This document shows, one piece after another, positions 44,779-53,093 of a DNA stretch of 64,000 nucleotides. The notes under the pieces were generated by a model. It made no database searches. It was not told the DNA's origin and worked only from the letters and a program-made list of their open reading frames with translations. How positions within the stretch are numbered: position 1 is the first letter of the stretch; each line of letters opens with the position of its first letter. The DNA lies in assembly GCF_002410825.1 (NCBI RefSeq), contig NZ_DHOS01000010.1, positions 270,033 through 334,032 of the forward strand, written 5' to 3'. The position numbers and the translations under genes were made by a program. This stretch comes from Proteiniphilum sp. UBA5384. Lineage in GTDB: Bacteria; Bacteroidota; Bacteroidia; Bacteroidales; Dysgonomonadaceae.

Positions 44779-44835
44779 TTTTTGTCTTTAAAAAGTTCAG
44801 ATTTTTAGAAGTCAAAAGTATACATCTCAAATAAT

Positions 44836-46257
44836 TTATTTCCCCGAGCTGACTTGTGTCCTTACGCAACGGAACCCGATATAGGAGCGCCCCCGGTTTT
44901 GATATTCACTATCGCGTATATCCGATCGGATAAAGGTGGAAATGTCTTTCCAAGAGCCTCCTTTTACTACTTTTCGTTTCAATGCATAGGGATCTTCGAT
45001 AGCAGCATTATAGCTGTATTCGGGATTCAGGTCGCCCATCAGTTTATTCCCCGATTCGGTATAAGCGGTGGAAGTCCATTCCGCTACATTTCCTGCCATA
45101 TCATACAATCCTGAGTTATTGGGTTTGAAGCTCCTCACTTTGGCGGGAATAAGGTGGTTGTCTGCACCATAGGCTCCGTCACCCGGTTTGAAGTTGGCCT
45201 GGAAACAGCCACTTTCATTTGTTGTGGCATCTGATTCCCACGGATATTTATTGTCGGAATTGGCATTACGTGCAGCCATTTCCCACTCCGCTTCGGTAGG
45301 GAGGCGGTATCTCTCTATTGTCACTCCTTGCTTATTGATACCTTTGCGCAGAAACATTGTCCGCCATTCGCAGAAAGCGGTGGCTTGTTCCCATGAAACT
45401 CCCACTACCGGATGGTGTGCATAGGCAGGATGGGAAAAGTAGTTGCGCAAATAGCGTTCGTTGTCGGCTTCCGGAAAATCATTTACCCAGCAAGTAGTAT
45501 CGGGATAGATATTGACGATCCGGGTATGTACAAAATCATAGAGGCTGCTCAATGGGCGGGTGATGGTTTCGTTGACGATCCGTCCGTCAGGGGTAATATA
45601 TGCAGTGTCTTTCGATATCATGATTACTTCATTGGAATTGATGATGGTAACATCGCTGTCCAATATCCTTTCCGCGGGATTCAGGCGGTATTGTCTTCGG
45701 GCTGCTTCTGCAGCGTCGAACCATTCGTACCGGAAGTTCATCTGCCGGGCGTCCAGCATTTTTTCTCCGGTAATGGGATGGGTTATATAAACACTGTTAA
45801 TGGTGGTCTCCTCCTCTTCGGTATTCCTTGACCATGGAATAGGTATTTTCCAGTTCAGATGAGGAGTAATGGGATCGCCGTATTCATCTTCGGTGATTTT
45901 GAAAAAGTCGTCACCGACATATGCCGGGTCAGCCATTCGTTCACGGATAATGGAATCGCGTACCCAATAAACAAATTGTTTGTACTGTGAATTGGTAATC
46001 TCCGTCTCATCCATCCAGAAGTTATCCACAGACACTCCCCGGGTAGGAATCGAAAATCCCCAGAGAGAATCGATCTCTCCCGGTCCCATGGTATAGGCTC
46101 CGCGCGATACCAATACCATATTATAGGGTGTAGGTTCTCCCCATACCTTACCTGTAGGTACGCCGGTCAGCTCTCCACTGATACTGCTCCCGATCCCCGG
46201 TCTCCCGCAGGAAGCAATGACAATCAGTACCAGCCCGAGTAAGATATATTTTTTCAT
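44836..46257 (-). CDS. porK: Type IX secretion ring lipoprotein PorK (GldK)
   Basis: The 473-residue lipoprotein has lipobox V-I-A-S-C with Cys17. It is built on a formylglycine-generating-enzyme (sulfatase-modifying factor) fold. Features are R-G-A-Y-T-M-G-P-G, F-W-M-D-E-T-E-I-T-N, V-G-V-S-W-E-Q-A-T-A-F-C-E-W, R-L-P-T-E-A-E-W-E-M-A-A-R and V-K-G-G-S-W-K-D. A final G-F-R-C-V-R closes the domain. As in other GldK proteins, the fold is structural, forming the outer-membrane-linked ring with PorN rather than acting as an oxidase. It lies downstream of porP (114 bp) and upstream of porL. Confidence 0.95.
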   Translation of the reverse strand: MKKYILLGLVLIVIASCGRPGIGSSISGELTGVPTGKVWGEPTPYNMVLVSRGAYTMGPGEIDSLWGFSIPTRGVSVDNFWMDETEITNSQYKQFVYWVRDSIIRERMADPAYVGDDFFKITEDEYGDPITPHLNWKIPIPWSRNTEEEETTINSVYITHPITGEKMLDARQMNFRYEWFDAAEAARRQYRLNPAERILDSDVTIINSNEVIMISKDTAYITPDGRIVNETITRPLSSLYDFVHTRIVNIYPDTTCWVNDFPEADNERYLRNYFSHPAYAHHPVVGVSWEQATAFCEWRTMFLRKGINKQGVTIERYRLPTEAEWEMAARNANSDNKYPWESDATTNESGCFQANFKPGDGAYGADNHLIPAKVRSFKPNNSGLYDMAGNVAEWTSTAYTESGNKLMGDLNPEYSYNAAIEDPYALKRKVVKGGSWKDISTFIRSDIRDSEYQNRGRSYIGFRCVRTQVSSGK

Positions 46258-46371
46258 ATTTTTTTATTTAGAACTAAAAAATTGATTTGCAGCTTTACTG
46301 ATTTGATAATTTACCGATTATAATTTACAATCATCATCGAATCATTGAATTATCGAATCACCACATCAGAA

Positions 46372-47346
46372 TTACAACAGCCGGATACTCTTGTACGGTT
46401 GCCGCTTCGGTTTAAAATGATCAAGCGGAAAATTATAACGGAGATAAAATTCATAACTCCCTTTGCTATTTTTCCCAAGCCCCGAGGTATGTATTCCATA
46501 AGCATATCCCACCTCTATATTGCGGATAACCGTTCCTGCAAAAAGGGCATACCCATCATCTTTTCTCCATGACACGCCTCCTGAGAATTTTTTGTTGTAT
46601 TCCATGCGAAGGGTGGCCATTATCAATGTTTTGTTGTGATTGGCCTGCAACCAGACCATCGGTTGTATTTCTAACGGATAAAGAAGTGTAATATTGTATC
46701 CTGCCATCAAATTATAAGAGCGGGGAATGACCGATATGACGGAGTCGCCTTGTATATCTGCCGAAAGGGAATCATTCCGGGCATAAAACCGGGGTTGGCT
46801 GATATGCATGGCGGCCAGGCCGGCAAAAAAAGACTTTCCTATCCATGAAATGCCGGCGTTAAGGTCGATTACTTGCTTGTCTGTAGGATTCACTTTTATT
46901 ATGCCCCGGCTCTGTTGGAGGGAATCGCTGAGAATAAACTGGTTCCCCGCATCGAAATTGAGATCGTATACTCCCGCTTGTACTCCGATATTCAGAAATC
47001 CTCTTCTGAAATATTTTTTGAAACTGTATTGTGCAGCCAGTAATGAATTGTGGTGGTCTCCGGCACTTTCGTTATGTACCACCATCCCGACGCCATGGCG
47101 ATTTCCCCAAAACTCAAAAGGCATACCGGCAGTAAGGATAATTGGTTGGGGTGCATTTTTTATTCCGTGCCATGTATAGCGATAGAGGGCGGAAACGTTG
47201 ATAGCCTCTGCTTCACCGGCAAAAGAGGGGTTGAAATAACTCTTTACCGTCCAATATTGACCGGGAGGATCGTCCCACTGTGCCTGCAAATGCAAGAGGC
47301 AACAGAAATGCAAGAGTAATATCCAATAGAAACGCCGTTTTTCCAT
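46372..47346 (-). CDS. porP: Type IX secretion membrane protein of the PorP/SprF family
   Basis: The 324-residue outer-membrane barrel has a signal peptide ending L-Q-A-Q. It shows the PorP/SprF N-terminal pattern N-P-S-F-A-G-E, Y-R-Y-T-W, G-x-P-F-E-F-W-G-N-R-H-G-V-G and G-D-H-H-N-S-L-L-A-A-Q-Y-S. Several S-F-F-A-G-L and E-V-G-Y-A-Y strands follow. PorP-type proteins act at the outer-membrane side of the type IX system, and some anchor cargo or adhesins. As the first gene of the operon it directly precedes porK, as in Porphyromonas. No cargo protein with a type IX C-terminal signal is visible in the window. Confidence 0.92.
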   Translation of the reverse strand: MEKRRFYWILLLHFCCLLHLQAQWDDPPGQYWTVKSYFNPSFAGEAEAINVSALYRYTWHGIKNAPQPIILTAGMPFEFWGNRHGVGMVVHNESAGDHHNSLLAAQYSFKKYFRRGFLNIGVQAGVYDLNFDAGNQFILSDSLQQSRGIIKVNPTDKQVIDLNAGISWIGKSFFAGLAAMHISQPRFYARNDSLSADIQGDSVISVIPRSYNLMAGYNITLLYPLEIQPMVWLQANHNKTLIMATLRMEYNKKFSGGVSWRKDDGYALFAGTVIRNIEVGYAYGIHTSGLGKNSKGSYEFYLRYNFPLDHFKPKRQPYKSIRLL

Positions 47347-47425
47347 TATACATATAACTGAAAAACGGCGAAAAAATTGTGTATAGTGATGTGAAAAACT
47401 ATTGTATAATACTACATTTTGAGTA

Positions 47426-48520
47426 TCAGATTTTTTCCGGTCTCACCCGCATAAAACGAAGCATACCAAGCATCCATTTGGGAAGTGGTTTTTCCGGATT
47501 CCTGTTTTTCAGGTTAAGGCTTAATCCCAGTTTTTTTGCGACCGGTATTTTATGCGTTTCCACAAATTCAATCAGTGTGCCGTCCGGATCTTCGATATAG
47601 GCGAACTGCCCGGCAGCATCCCCCATATCAAATGAGTTTCCTTCCTTGATATTTTGGGTGGTATCTACCGTAAAAGGATATCCTGATTCTGCACATTTCG
47701 TCCGGAGTGCATCCATATTACGGATATCGAAGCAGACCTGGATAAAGCCGGGATCACCCCAGAAACGTCCTTCGTAGAGCTTTTTCGGGGTACGTTCCAA
47801 CGCCTGCACCAGCTCGATATAAGATGTGCCGAAGAGTTCGCTGAGACTTCCTTTGCGCGGTTGTGAATGGGTGATCAGGCGGCGGCGGAATTGCTGGGTG
47901 CCCGAAGGCAATGCCTCAAAATCGGGAAAAACCCCTGCCTCGTCGGCGATAATCTTGTCGTAACCAAGAATATCATGATATACGGTCATTGCCTTGTCGA
48001 TGTCTGTCACGCCGATGGTCACGCCAACTGTCCCTCCATTGGAGTGCCCTTCATCTTTGAAGATATAGTCGTCCTGGACCAATTGGAACAGATTACCGTA
48101 GCTGTCTCTCACATAAAAAGTCTGGTGGCCATCAATATTTTGTTGAAGGCCGCCAAGGATATTGGCTTTTGGATTTTTAGAGAATTCTTCAAAGGTACGG
48201 GCTACATCTCTACTCTTTACTTTGCAGGCTAATATTCCCAGATCGCCCATATTCAGGGTAAATCCAAGTGGTTGCGGTTTTCGTCCTGAATACTGCCATA
48301 CTTCGAAACCTCCGCCACCTTGTATATTGATAGCTATTAAAGCATGGCGTTGCTGTGGTTTCCCTCCCGTATAGGGAAGCATCAGTTCTGCTACTTTATC
48401 ATCTTCGAGGATACGAATATCCATGTTAAACAGGTCGATATACTCTTTCCATGCTTCGTAGAGGTGTTCTACCCCGATACCTACCTGTTGAATGCCTGCG
48501 ATAATATATTTTTCTTTCAT
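47426..48520 (-). CDS. Two-module VOC (glyoxalase/dioxygenase superfamily) protein
   Basis: The 364-residue cytosolic protein has two vicinal-oxygen-chelate modules (~5-150 and ~165-325). The first starts I-A-G-I-Q-Q-V-G-I-G-V and has G-G-F-E-V-W-Q-Y. The second starts V-T-I-G-V-T-D-I-D-K-A-M-x-V-Y and ends Y-I-E-D-P-D-G-T-L-I-E-F-V-E-T-H. The layout resembles 4-hydroxyphenylpyruvate-dioxygenase-like proteins, but Gln stands where a metal-binding His is often found in module 1. I cannot name the reaction. Its ATG overlaps the stop codon of the dehydrogenase gene (ATGA), so it belongs to the four-gene lipid operon starting at 51955 and is probably translated coupled to it. It may act on the same lipid or aldehyde intermediate. 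Confidence 0.8.
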   Translation of the reverse strand: MKEKYIIAGIQQVGIGVEHLYEAWKEYIDLFNMDIRILEDDKVAELMLPYTGGKPQQRHALIAINIQGGGGFEVWQYSGRKPQPLGFTLNMGDLGILACKVKSRDVARTFEEFSKNPKANILGGLQQNIDGHQTFYVRDSYGNLFQLVQDDYIFKDEGHSNGGTVGVTIGVTDIDKAMTVYHDILGYDKIIADEAGVFPDFEALPSGTQQFRRRLITHSQPRKGSLSELFGTSYIELVQALERTPKKLYEGRFWGDPGFIQVCFDIRNMDALRTKCAESGYPFTVDTTQNIKEGNSFDMGDAAGQFAYIEDPDGTLIEFVETHKIPVAKKLGLSLNLKNRNPEKPLPKWMLGMLRFMRVRPEKI

Positions 48521-49311
48521 GTAGTTTTGATTTTTCTGACCATTTTTCTTGCCAGCCCGGGAAAAAACCGCTTGATATGTACCATCAGCAACTCTTTCCC
48601 GCCGACCAGCACTTCCGGTTTCCTTTTTTCGATCGCATTGACAATTTTCTTTGCCGCTTTATCTGCGGAGATACCGTTGTCCTGTCCCTCATCCATCCGG
48701 GCGTGCTTCCTTCCGTCGGCTTCCAGTGCATTATAAGAAATATTTGTTTTTATCCGTCCGGGGCAGACCATCACCACCCGGATATTCCGGTCGTAGTATT
48801 CTGCATGAAGGGTCTCGAAGAAACCGTAAAGGGCAAATTTGGATGAGGCATATGCCGACCGGAGGGGAAAGCCAAATTTTCCGGAAATACTGGATGTAAC
48901 AGCAATTGTGCCTCCTTGTTGTTCAATCATGTCCGGAAGTAGCCGTTTAGCGATTTTGACCGGTGCAAAGAAGTTGACAGTCATAATCTTTTCATCTACC
49001 AAGCCATCCGTTTCCAATATTTTTGATCGTTGGCTGATACCTGCATTCAGGAATACGATATCGATCTTTCCAAAAGCGGCAACGGCTTTATCAGTCAACT
49101 CGTCGATATGCTCCAAATCGGTCAGGTCGTAGGGTAAAATCGTACATTGGGCTCCCAACCGGATACATTCTTCCCGGACTTCTACCAACTTGTCGGCCCT
49201 TGTCGCCGTCAGTACCAGATTGGTTCCCTGTCGTGCATAGCGATAAGCGCATGCTTCACCGATACCCGATGAAGCCCCCGTAATCCATATGTTCTTTCTT
49301 TTGATTGACAA
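48517..49311 (-). CDS. Short-chain dehydrogenase/reductase, candidate 3-oxo-sphingoid (dehydrocapnine) reductase
   Basis: The 264-residue classical SDR has T-G-A-S-S-G-I-G-E-A near residue 12 (cofactor loop; T-A-T-R-A after the second strand suggests NADP) and N-A-G-I-S near residue 90. The catalytic serine is in V-T-S-S-I-S-G-K and the Y-A-S-S-K pair near residue 155, followed by P-G-R-I-K-T-N. A basic C-terminal tail with hydrophobic residues (F-F-P-G-L-A-R-K-M-V-R-K) suggests membrane contact, as in DHRS7-type and 3-ketodihydrosphingosine reductases. It lies 40 bp after the threonine-synthase-like gene and overlaps the VOC gene by four bases. In a sulfonolipid or sphingolipid pathway it would reduce the 3-keto product of the acyl transferase; this is inference. 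Confidence 0.82.
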   Translation of the reverse strand: MSIKRKNIWITGASSGIGEACAYRYARQGTNLVLTATRADKLVEVREECIRLGAQCTILPYDLTDLEHIDELTDKAVAAFGKIDIVFLNAGISQRSKILETDGLVDEKIMTVNFFAPVKIAKRLLPDMIEQQGGTIAVTSSISGKFGFPLRSAYASSKFALYGFFETLHAEYYDRNIRVVMVCPGRIKTNISYNALEADGRKHARMDEGQDNGISADKAAKKIVNAIEKRKPEVLVGGKELLMVHIKRFFPGLARKMVRKIKTT

Positions 49312-49351
49312 TTTCTAAATACCAATTACTTCATCAAATCATCATCTCAAC

Positions 49352-50680
49352 CTAGTCTCTCATCACCTCATTCCACAGTTGCATACGATAATCCCCAATA
49401 GAGTGGGGAGCGCATTCATCTACATTATGTACATTATGGGAGGTGTAAATCATCTGTTCAAGGAAATAGGGTGCACGGTTAGGACCTTCACCAATATTGA
49501 GTAAGACCGTCTCTTCGTTTTTGATAAGATTTTTTCTGAGTGCGACAAAGAATCCGGCGATGGAGACGGCCGAAGCCGGTCCCGGGATTACTTTCTGTTC
49601 GTATGCAGCCAGTTTACCTACAGGCACTAATTTTTTTTCATGTGCTCTCAGGAAACTTCCTCCGGATGCTTTTACCAGTTTGGCCACGATTGGATAGGTG
49701 GCGGGATTACCGGTTGCGAGGGTGGGCACTTCTGTCTTGGGGTTATCGATAGTAGGGTATTTCTTCTCGAACCCTTCGGGAAATCCCTCTGCCTCGGCAT
49801 TTTCCCATGCCTGTACCATTGGATCACAGCCGTCGCTTTGTACCAGCAGGAAGCGGGGATTTTTCAGTTTAGGATAGACCTGCTTAATTTCCCTAATTCC
49901 CTTGTCAATGGCGATAGGGCCTGTGCCTCCACTCACCGCTTGAATATATACATCGGGGAACTTATCCATTTGGCGGAGCCACTCGAATACCATCGTCTTT
50001 TTTGCTTCTATCCGTATGGGATCAATATTGCCGGTTGACATGGGTATGTTATGCAATCTGGCATATCCCGCCGCAATCTCCTTGGCTTTCGCATAGTCAC
50101 CCATCACCCGGAAGACCTGTTGTCCATAAGAACTGATCGTGGCTTCCGACGTTTTTATGGCATCTTCCGGCATGAAGACAGAGCAGTTCACCTTTGCCAG
50201 CGAAAGATATTTGGCGTATGCCGTAGCTGAATTGCCTGTGGAAGCAATACAGTACTGGTCAATGCCGATTTCGTTAAAAAGGCTGGCAGCCAATGAAGCG
50301 GCAGTATCTTTGAAAGTGCCGGTACCACCGTTCAGATCATTCCTGTAGACATGTACGTGGATATCGAGGCCGTATTTCTTTTTGGCAAACTCCTCGAGAA
50401 ATGGCCACCGCTCCACCGGAACGGCACCTTCCCCCTTTGAGATGATATGCCTTCGTCGCAGTAGCGGCAGAAAAGGGAAATAGTGCCAGAAACTGGTTGG
50501 GCTGCGGTTGATAAGTCGTGGTAATCGTTGATAACGTCGGTTGTACCATACTTCAGAATGCTTACTTCCGCATTCGGGGCATTGCTGTTCCTGTTCGAAC
50601 CAGGTCCAGAAATTGGGTGTCACATGTCGGCATTGAGTGCAGGTTAAATGATATTTATGTTGAATCTTTATACGAAGCAT
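49352..50680 (-). CDS. Threonine-synthase-like PLP enzyme, candidate cysteate synthase
   Basis: The 442-residue fold-type II PLP enzyme begins with a zinc-ribbon-like C-x2-C...C-x2-C (C-T-Q-C near residue 14 and C-P-E-C near residue 34). The PLP lysine is K124 in G-G-T-G-T-F-K-D-T-A-A. A-S-T-G-N-S-A-T-A-Y-A (phosphate loop) and Q-A-V-S-G-G-T-G-P-I-A follow. It looks like threonine synthase but lies in an operon with an alpha-oxoamine synthase and an SDR, not with threonine genes. Known cysteate synthases (O-phosphoserine plus sulfite to cysteate) are threonine-synthase homologues, and cysteate is the head group precursor of capnine sulfonolipids. I therefore propose cysteate synthase. A true threonine synthase or other beta-replacement enzyme remains possible. 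Confidence 0.75.
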   Translation of the reverse strand: MLRIKIQHKYHLTCTQCRHVTPNFWTWFEQEQQCPECGSKHSEVWYNRRYQRLPRLINRSPTSFWHYFPFLPLLRRRHIISKGEGAVPVERWPFLEEFAKKKYGLDIHVHVYRNDLNGGTGTFKDTAASLAASLFNEIGIDQYCIASTGNSATAYAKYLSLAKVNCSVFMPEDAIKTSEATISSYGQQVFRVMGDYAKAKEIAAGYARLHNIPMSTGNIDPIRIEAKKTMVFEWLRQMDKFPDVYIQAVSGGTGPIAIDKGIREIKQVYPKLKNPRFLLVQSDGCDPMVQAWENAEAEGFPEGFEKKYPTIDNPKTEVPTLATGNPATYPIVAKLVKASGGSFLRAHEKKLVPVGKLAAYEQKVIPGPASAVSIAGFFVALRKNLIKNEETVLLNIGEGPNRAPYFLEQMIYTSHNVHNVDECAPHSIGDYRMQLWNEVMRD

Positions 50681-50689
50681 GTTATTTTC

Positions 50690-51955
50690 TTATATTGTAG
50701 TGGACATCGATTTTATCTCGTTGGAGATATATTTTCCCGCTTCGAGGTTTGCTTTTACCTTTTTGAATACTTCTATGGTCTCTTCCACATCTTTCTGAGT
50801 ATGAGAAGCGGTGGGGATCAGCCTGAGCATCAACACTCCTTTGGGTACTACGGGATATAGCACGATGGAACAGAAGATGTTATGGTTTTCACGCAGATCA
50901 ATCACGATGTTGGTTCCCTCAGGAACAGACCCACTGAAATAAACCGGTGTCACCGGCGATTGGGTATTACCAATATTGAATCCTTCTGCCACCAATCCCT
51001 GTTGTAGTGATTGAGCAATTTTCCAGAGGTTTTCCCTATGTTGCGGTTGAGTTTGTATTATTTCGAGGCGTTTCAGTGCGCCGATCACCATGGGCATAGG
51101 GAGTGATTTCGCAAATATCTGCGACCGCATATTGTATTTGAGTGAGTTGACGATGGTTTTCTCGGAAGCTACAAAAGCCCCTATGCCTGCCATTGATTTG
51201 GCAAAGGTCCCAAAATAGATATCTACCTCATCTACCAGTCCGAAATGCTCGCTTGCTCCTGCACCGGTCTTTCCCATCGTGCCGAAGCCGTGAGCATCGT
51301 CGATCATCAGACGGAATTTATATTTTTTCCGCAGTTTGACAATACCCGGAAGGTTGCCCAGATCACCCGACATGCCGAATACCCCTTCGGTAATCACTAG
51401 GATTCCCCCACCGGTTTCTTCTGCTTTCTTAGTGGCGAAGCCAAGCATCTTATCGCACCGATCCATGTCGTTATGGGGATAAACGAAACTTTTCCCTCCT
51501 TTGGCTTTATGCAGGAAAATTCCATCCATAATACAGGCATGGGCTTCGGAGTCGTAGACAATAACGTCGTTTCTTGAGACCAGCGAATCAATAATCGATA
51601 CCATTCCCTGGTAACCGTAATTGAGCAAGTATGCTGCTTCTTTTTTCTCGAAGGCAGCGAGTTTTTCTTCCAGTTCTCTGTGGTATTTTGTTTGGCCCGA
51701 CATCATACGCGCTCCCATAGGATATGCCATACCCCAGTCGGCTGCAGCTTTAGCATCTGCCTCACGCACTTCCGGATGGTTGGCCAGTCCCAGGTAATTG
51801 TTCAGGCTCCAGGTGATTACTTCTTTACCCAGAAATCTCATCCGGGGACCTATTTCCCCTTCCAATTCGGGAAACATAAAATATCCTTCTGCTTTTTTAC
51901 GATACTGCTCTAGCGGACCTTCGGCATTTTTCAGCCGGTCAAAAATATCTGTCAT
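50690..51955 (-). CDS. Alpha-oxoamine synthase, candidate cysteate (or serine) acyltransferase
   Basis: The 421-residue PLP enzyme of the AOS family (serine palmitoyltransferase, KBL, AONS) condenses an amino acid with an acyl thioester and loses CO2. Motifs are W-S-L-N-N-Y-L-G-L-A-N-H-P, Y-D-S-E-A-H-A-C-I-M-D-G (PLP-stacking His), I-D-D-A-H-G-F-G-T-M-G and F-G-T-F-A-K-S-M-A-G with the internal aldimine lysine K253. The segment G-M-A-Y-P-M-G-A-R-M-M-S-G-Q differs from the G-S-G-C-A-G-S-R-F-L-N-G form of Bacteroides serine palmitoyltransferase as I recall it. It instead resembles the flavobacterial type, where a cysteate fatty-acyl transferase for capnine synthesis has been reported. It is first of a four-gene operon, 9 bp before the candidate cysteate synthase. 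Confidence 0.85.
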   Translation of the reverse strand: MTDIFDRLKNAEGPLEQYRKKAEGYFMFPELEGEIGPRMRFLGKEVITWSLNNYLGLANHPEVREADAKAAADWGMAYPMGARMMSGQTKYHRELEEKLAAFEKKEAAYLLNYGYQGMVSIIDSLVSRNDVIVYDSEAHACIMDGIFLHKAKGGKSFVYPHNDMDRCDKMLGFATKKAEETGGGILVITEGVFGMSGDLGNLPGIVKLRKKYKFRLMIDDAHGFGTMGKTGAGASEHFGLVDEVDIYFGTFAKSMAGIGAFVASEKTIVNSLKYNMRSQIFAKSLPMPMVIGALKRLEIIQTQPQHRENLWKIAQSLQQGLVAEGFNIGNTQSPVTPVYFSGSVPEGTNIVIDLRENHNIFCSIVLYPVVPKGVLMLRLIPTASHTQKDVEETIEVFKKVKANLEAGKYISNEIKSMSTTI

Positions 51956-51994
51956 GATTATTGAATATGTATGATTGTAATAATTTTCTCAGTT

Positions 51995-52237
51995 CTATTT
52001 TTCTTTTTCCTTTATTTCCACATAATCGGCGTCTTCAATATCACTTGATTCGAAGTTTTTTTTCTGGTATTCAATGATTCGTTCCTCTTGGCTCTCAGGT
52101 TGTTTAGGCTGTTGAGGTCGTTTCTGTTGGTAGTTTGATCTTTGTCTTCCACGTTTTCCTATCAGGAAAGCCGTGAATGCCTTCAGTAAAAAATAAACTA
52201 CCATAAAACCCAGAAAAAATTTAATAAGGAATCCCAT
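51995..52237 (-). CDS. DUF4834 family small membrane protein
   Basis: The 80-residue protein has one N-terminal membrane helix (F-L-I-K-F-F-L-G-F-M-V-V-Y-F-L-L-K-A-F, ~3-22), a basic patch (G-K-R-G-R-Q-R) and a polar Q/P/E-rich tail. The tail ends with D-I-E-D-A-D-Y-V-E-I-K. This pattern is that of DUF4834, a Bacteroidetes-specific family of unknown function usually found close to lipid or envelope genes. It lies 39 bp upstream of the acyltransferase operon, same strand, and 148 bp downstream of pssA. Cotranscription with the lipid operon is plausible. Confidence 0.75.
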   Translation of the reverse strand: MGFLIKFFLGFMVVYFLLKAFTAFLIGKRGRQRSNYQQKRPQQPKQPESQEERIIEYQKKNFESSDIEDADYVEIKEKEK

Positions 52238-52385
52238 ATATAGTAAAGTAATAATTTGATTAACTATTTCGTTAAACTAAATGATGAGGATAAATTGATT
52301 CAGGCTAGCCCTATCAAGAAATATCCAATATAATTAAAAAAATAAAGATACAATGATTCATGCAAAGCCCACCCATTTCTTTGTA

Positions 52386-53087
52386 TTATTTAACTTTGTC
52401 GGGCCATGCCAGGGAAAGCAGGATATAGGCAATTATACCCCATGCTATACCGGTGAGTCCAAAAAGTGCTACAAGTAAAATCATCAGAAGGACTAGGATT
52501 ATTGGCTTCTCATTTCCTTTGAATGCTATTTTTTTGATTTTTAGTGAGAACATCGGGATTTCGGATATCATCAGTAATGATAGTAAGATAATCAAACCGA
52601 TAGTGAGGTAGAAGAGGTTTTCGTTTTCGGCAACGGCTCCCGACATACCATAACAATAGCTGATCCAGAAGAGGCCGTTTGCCGGGGTGGGAAATCCCAT
52701 AAATGAGGTTGTCTGACGCTCATCGATATTGAATTTTGCCAGTCGATAGGCAGAAAAAACAGGGATAAGGAAAGCCAGGTAAGGAAGTAGTAGATGGATA
52801 GGTTCCAAATAGCCCGGCAATAATGAGTTTTCGCGCAGTAAGATGAAAACTGCAGATGCGGGAGCAACACCGAAGCTGACTACATCCGCCAGAGAGTCGA
52901 GTTCTTTTCCTATAGGAGAATATACTTTTAGTATCCGGGCTGCCAGTCCGTCCAGAAAATCAAACAATGCCGCTACCGCAACCCATATTACTACTGCCTT
53001 AAAATTACCCTGAAAGGCCATTGCGGTGGCTATACATCCTGAAAAGAGGTTCGATAGGGTAAGGGTGTTGGGTATCTGTTTTCGCAT
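52386..53087 (-). CDS. pssA: CDP-diacylglycerol--serine O-phosphatidyltransferase
   Basis: The 233-residue inner-membrane enzyme has about six to seven hydrophobic segments. The CDP-alcohol phosphotransferase signature D-x2-D-G-x2-A-R-x8-G-x3-D-x3-D lies at ~43-66 (F-D-F-L-D-G-L-A-A-R ... G-K-E-L-D-S-L-A-D). It makes phosphatidylserine from CDP-diacylglycerol and serine. The start M-R-K-Q-I-P-N-T-L-T-L-S-N-L is typical. It follows psd by 6 bp, so the two steps to phosphatidylethanolamine are encoded together. Confidence 0.95.
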   Translation of the reverse strand: MRKQIPNTLTLSNLFSGCIATAMAFQGNFKAVVIWVAVAALFDFLDGLAARILKVYSPIGKELDSLADVVSFGVAPASAVFILLRENSLLPGYLEPIHLLLPYLAFLIPVFSAYRLAKFNIDERQTTSFMGFPTPANGLFWISYCYGMSGAVAENENLFYLTIGLIILLSLLMISEIPMFSLKIKKIAFKGNEKPIILVLLMILLVALFGLTGIAWGIIAYILLSLAWPDKVK

Positions 53088-53093
53088 AATCTG

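Noticed and set aside
50690..51955. Firm annotation as serine palmitoyltransferase or glycine C-acetyltransferase
   Set aside because: The amino acid substrate cannot be decided from motifs. The operon partner favours cysteate, so only the alpha-oxoamine synthase family is asserted.
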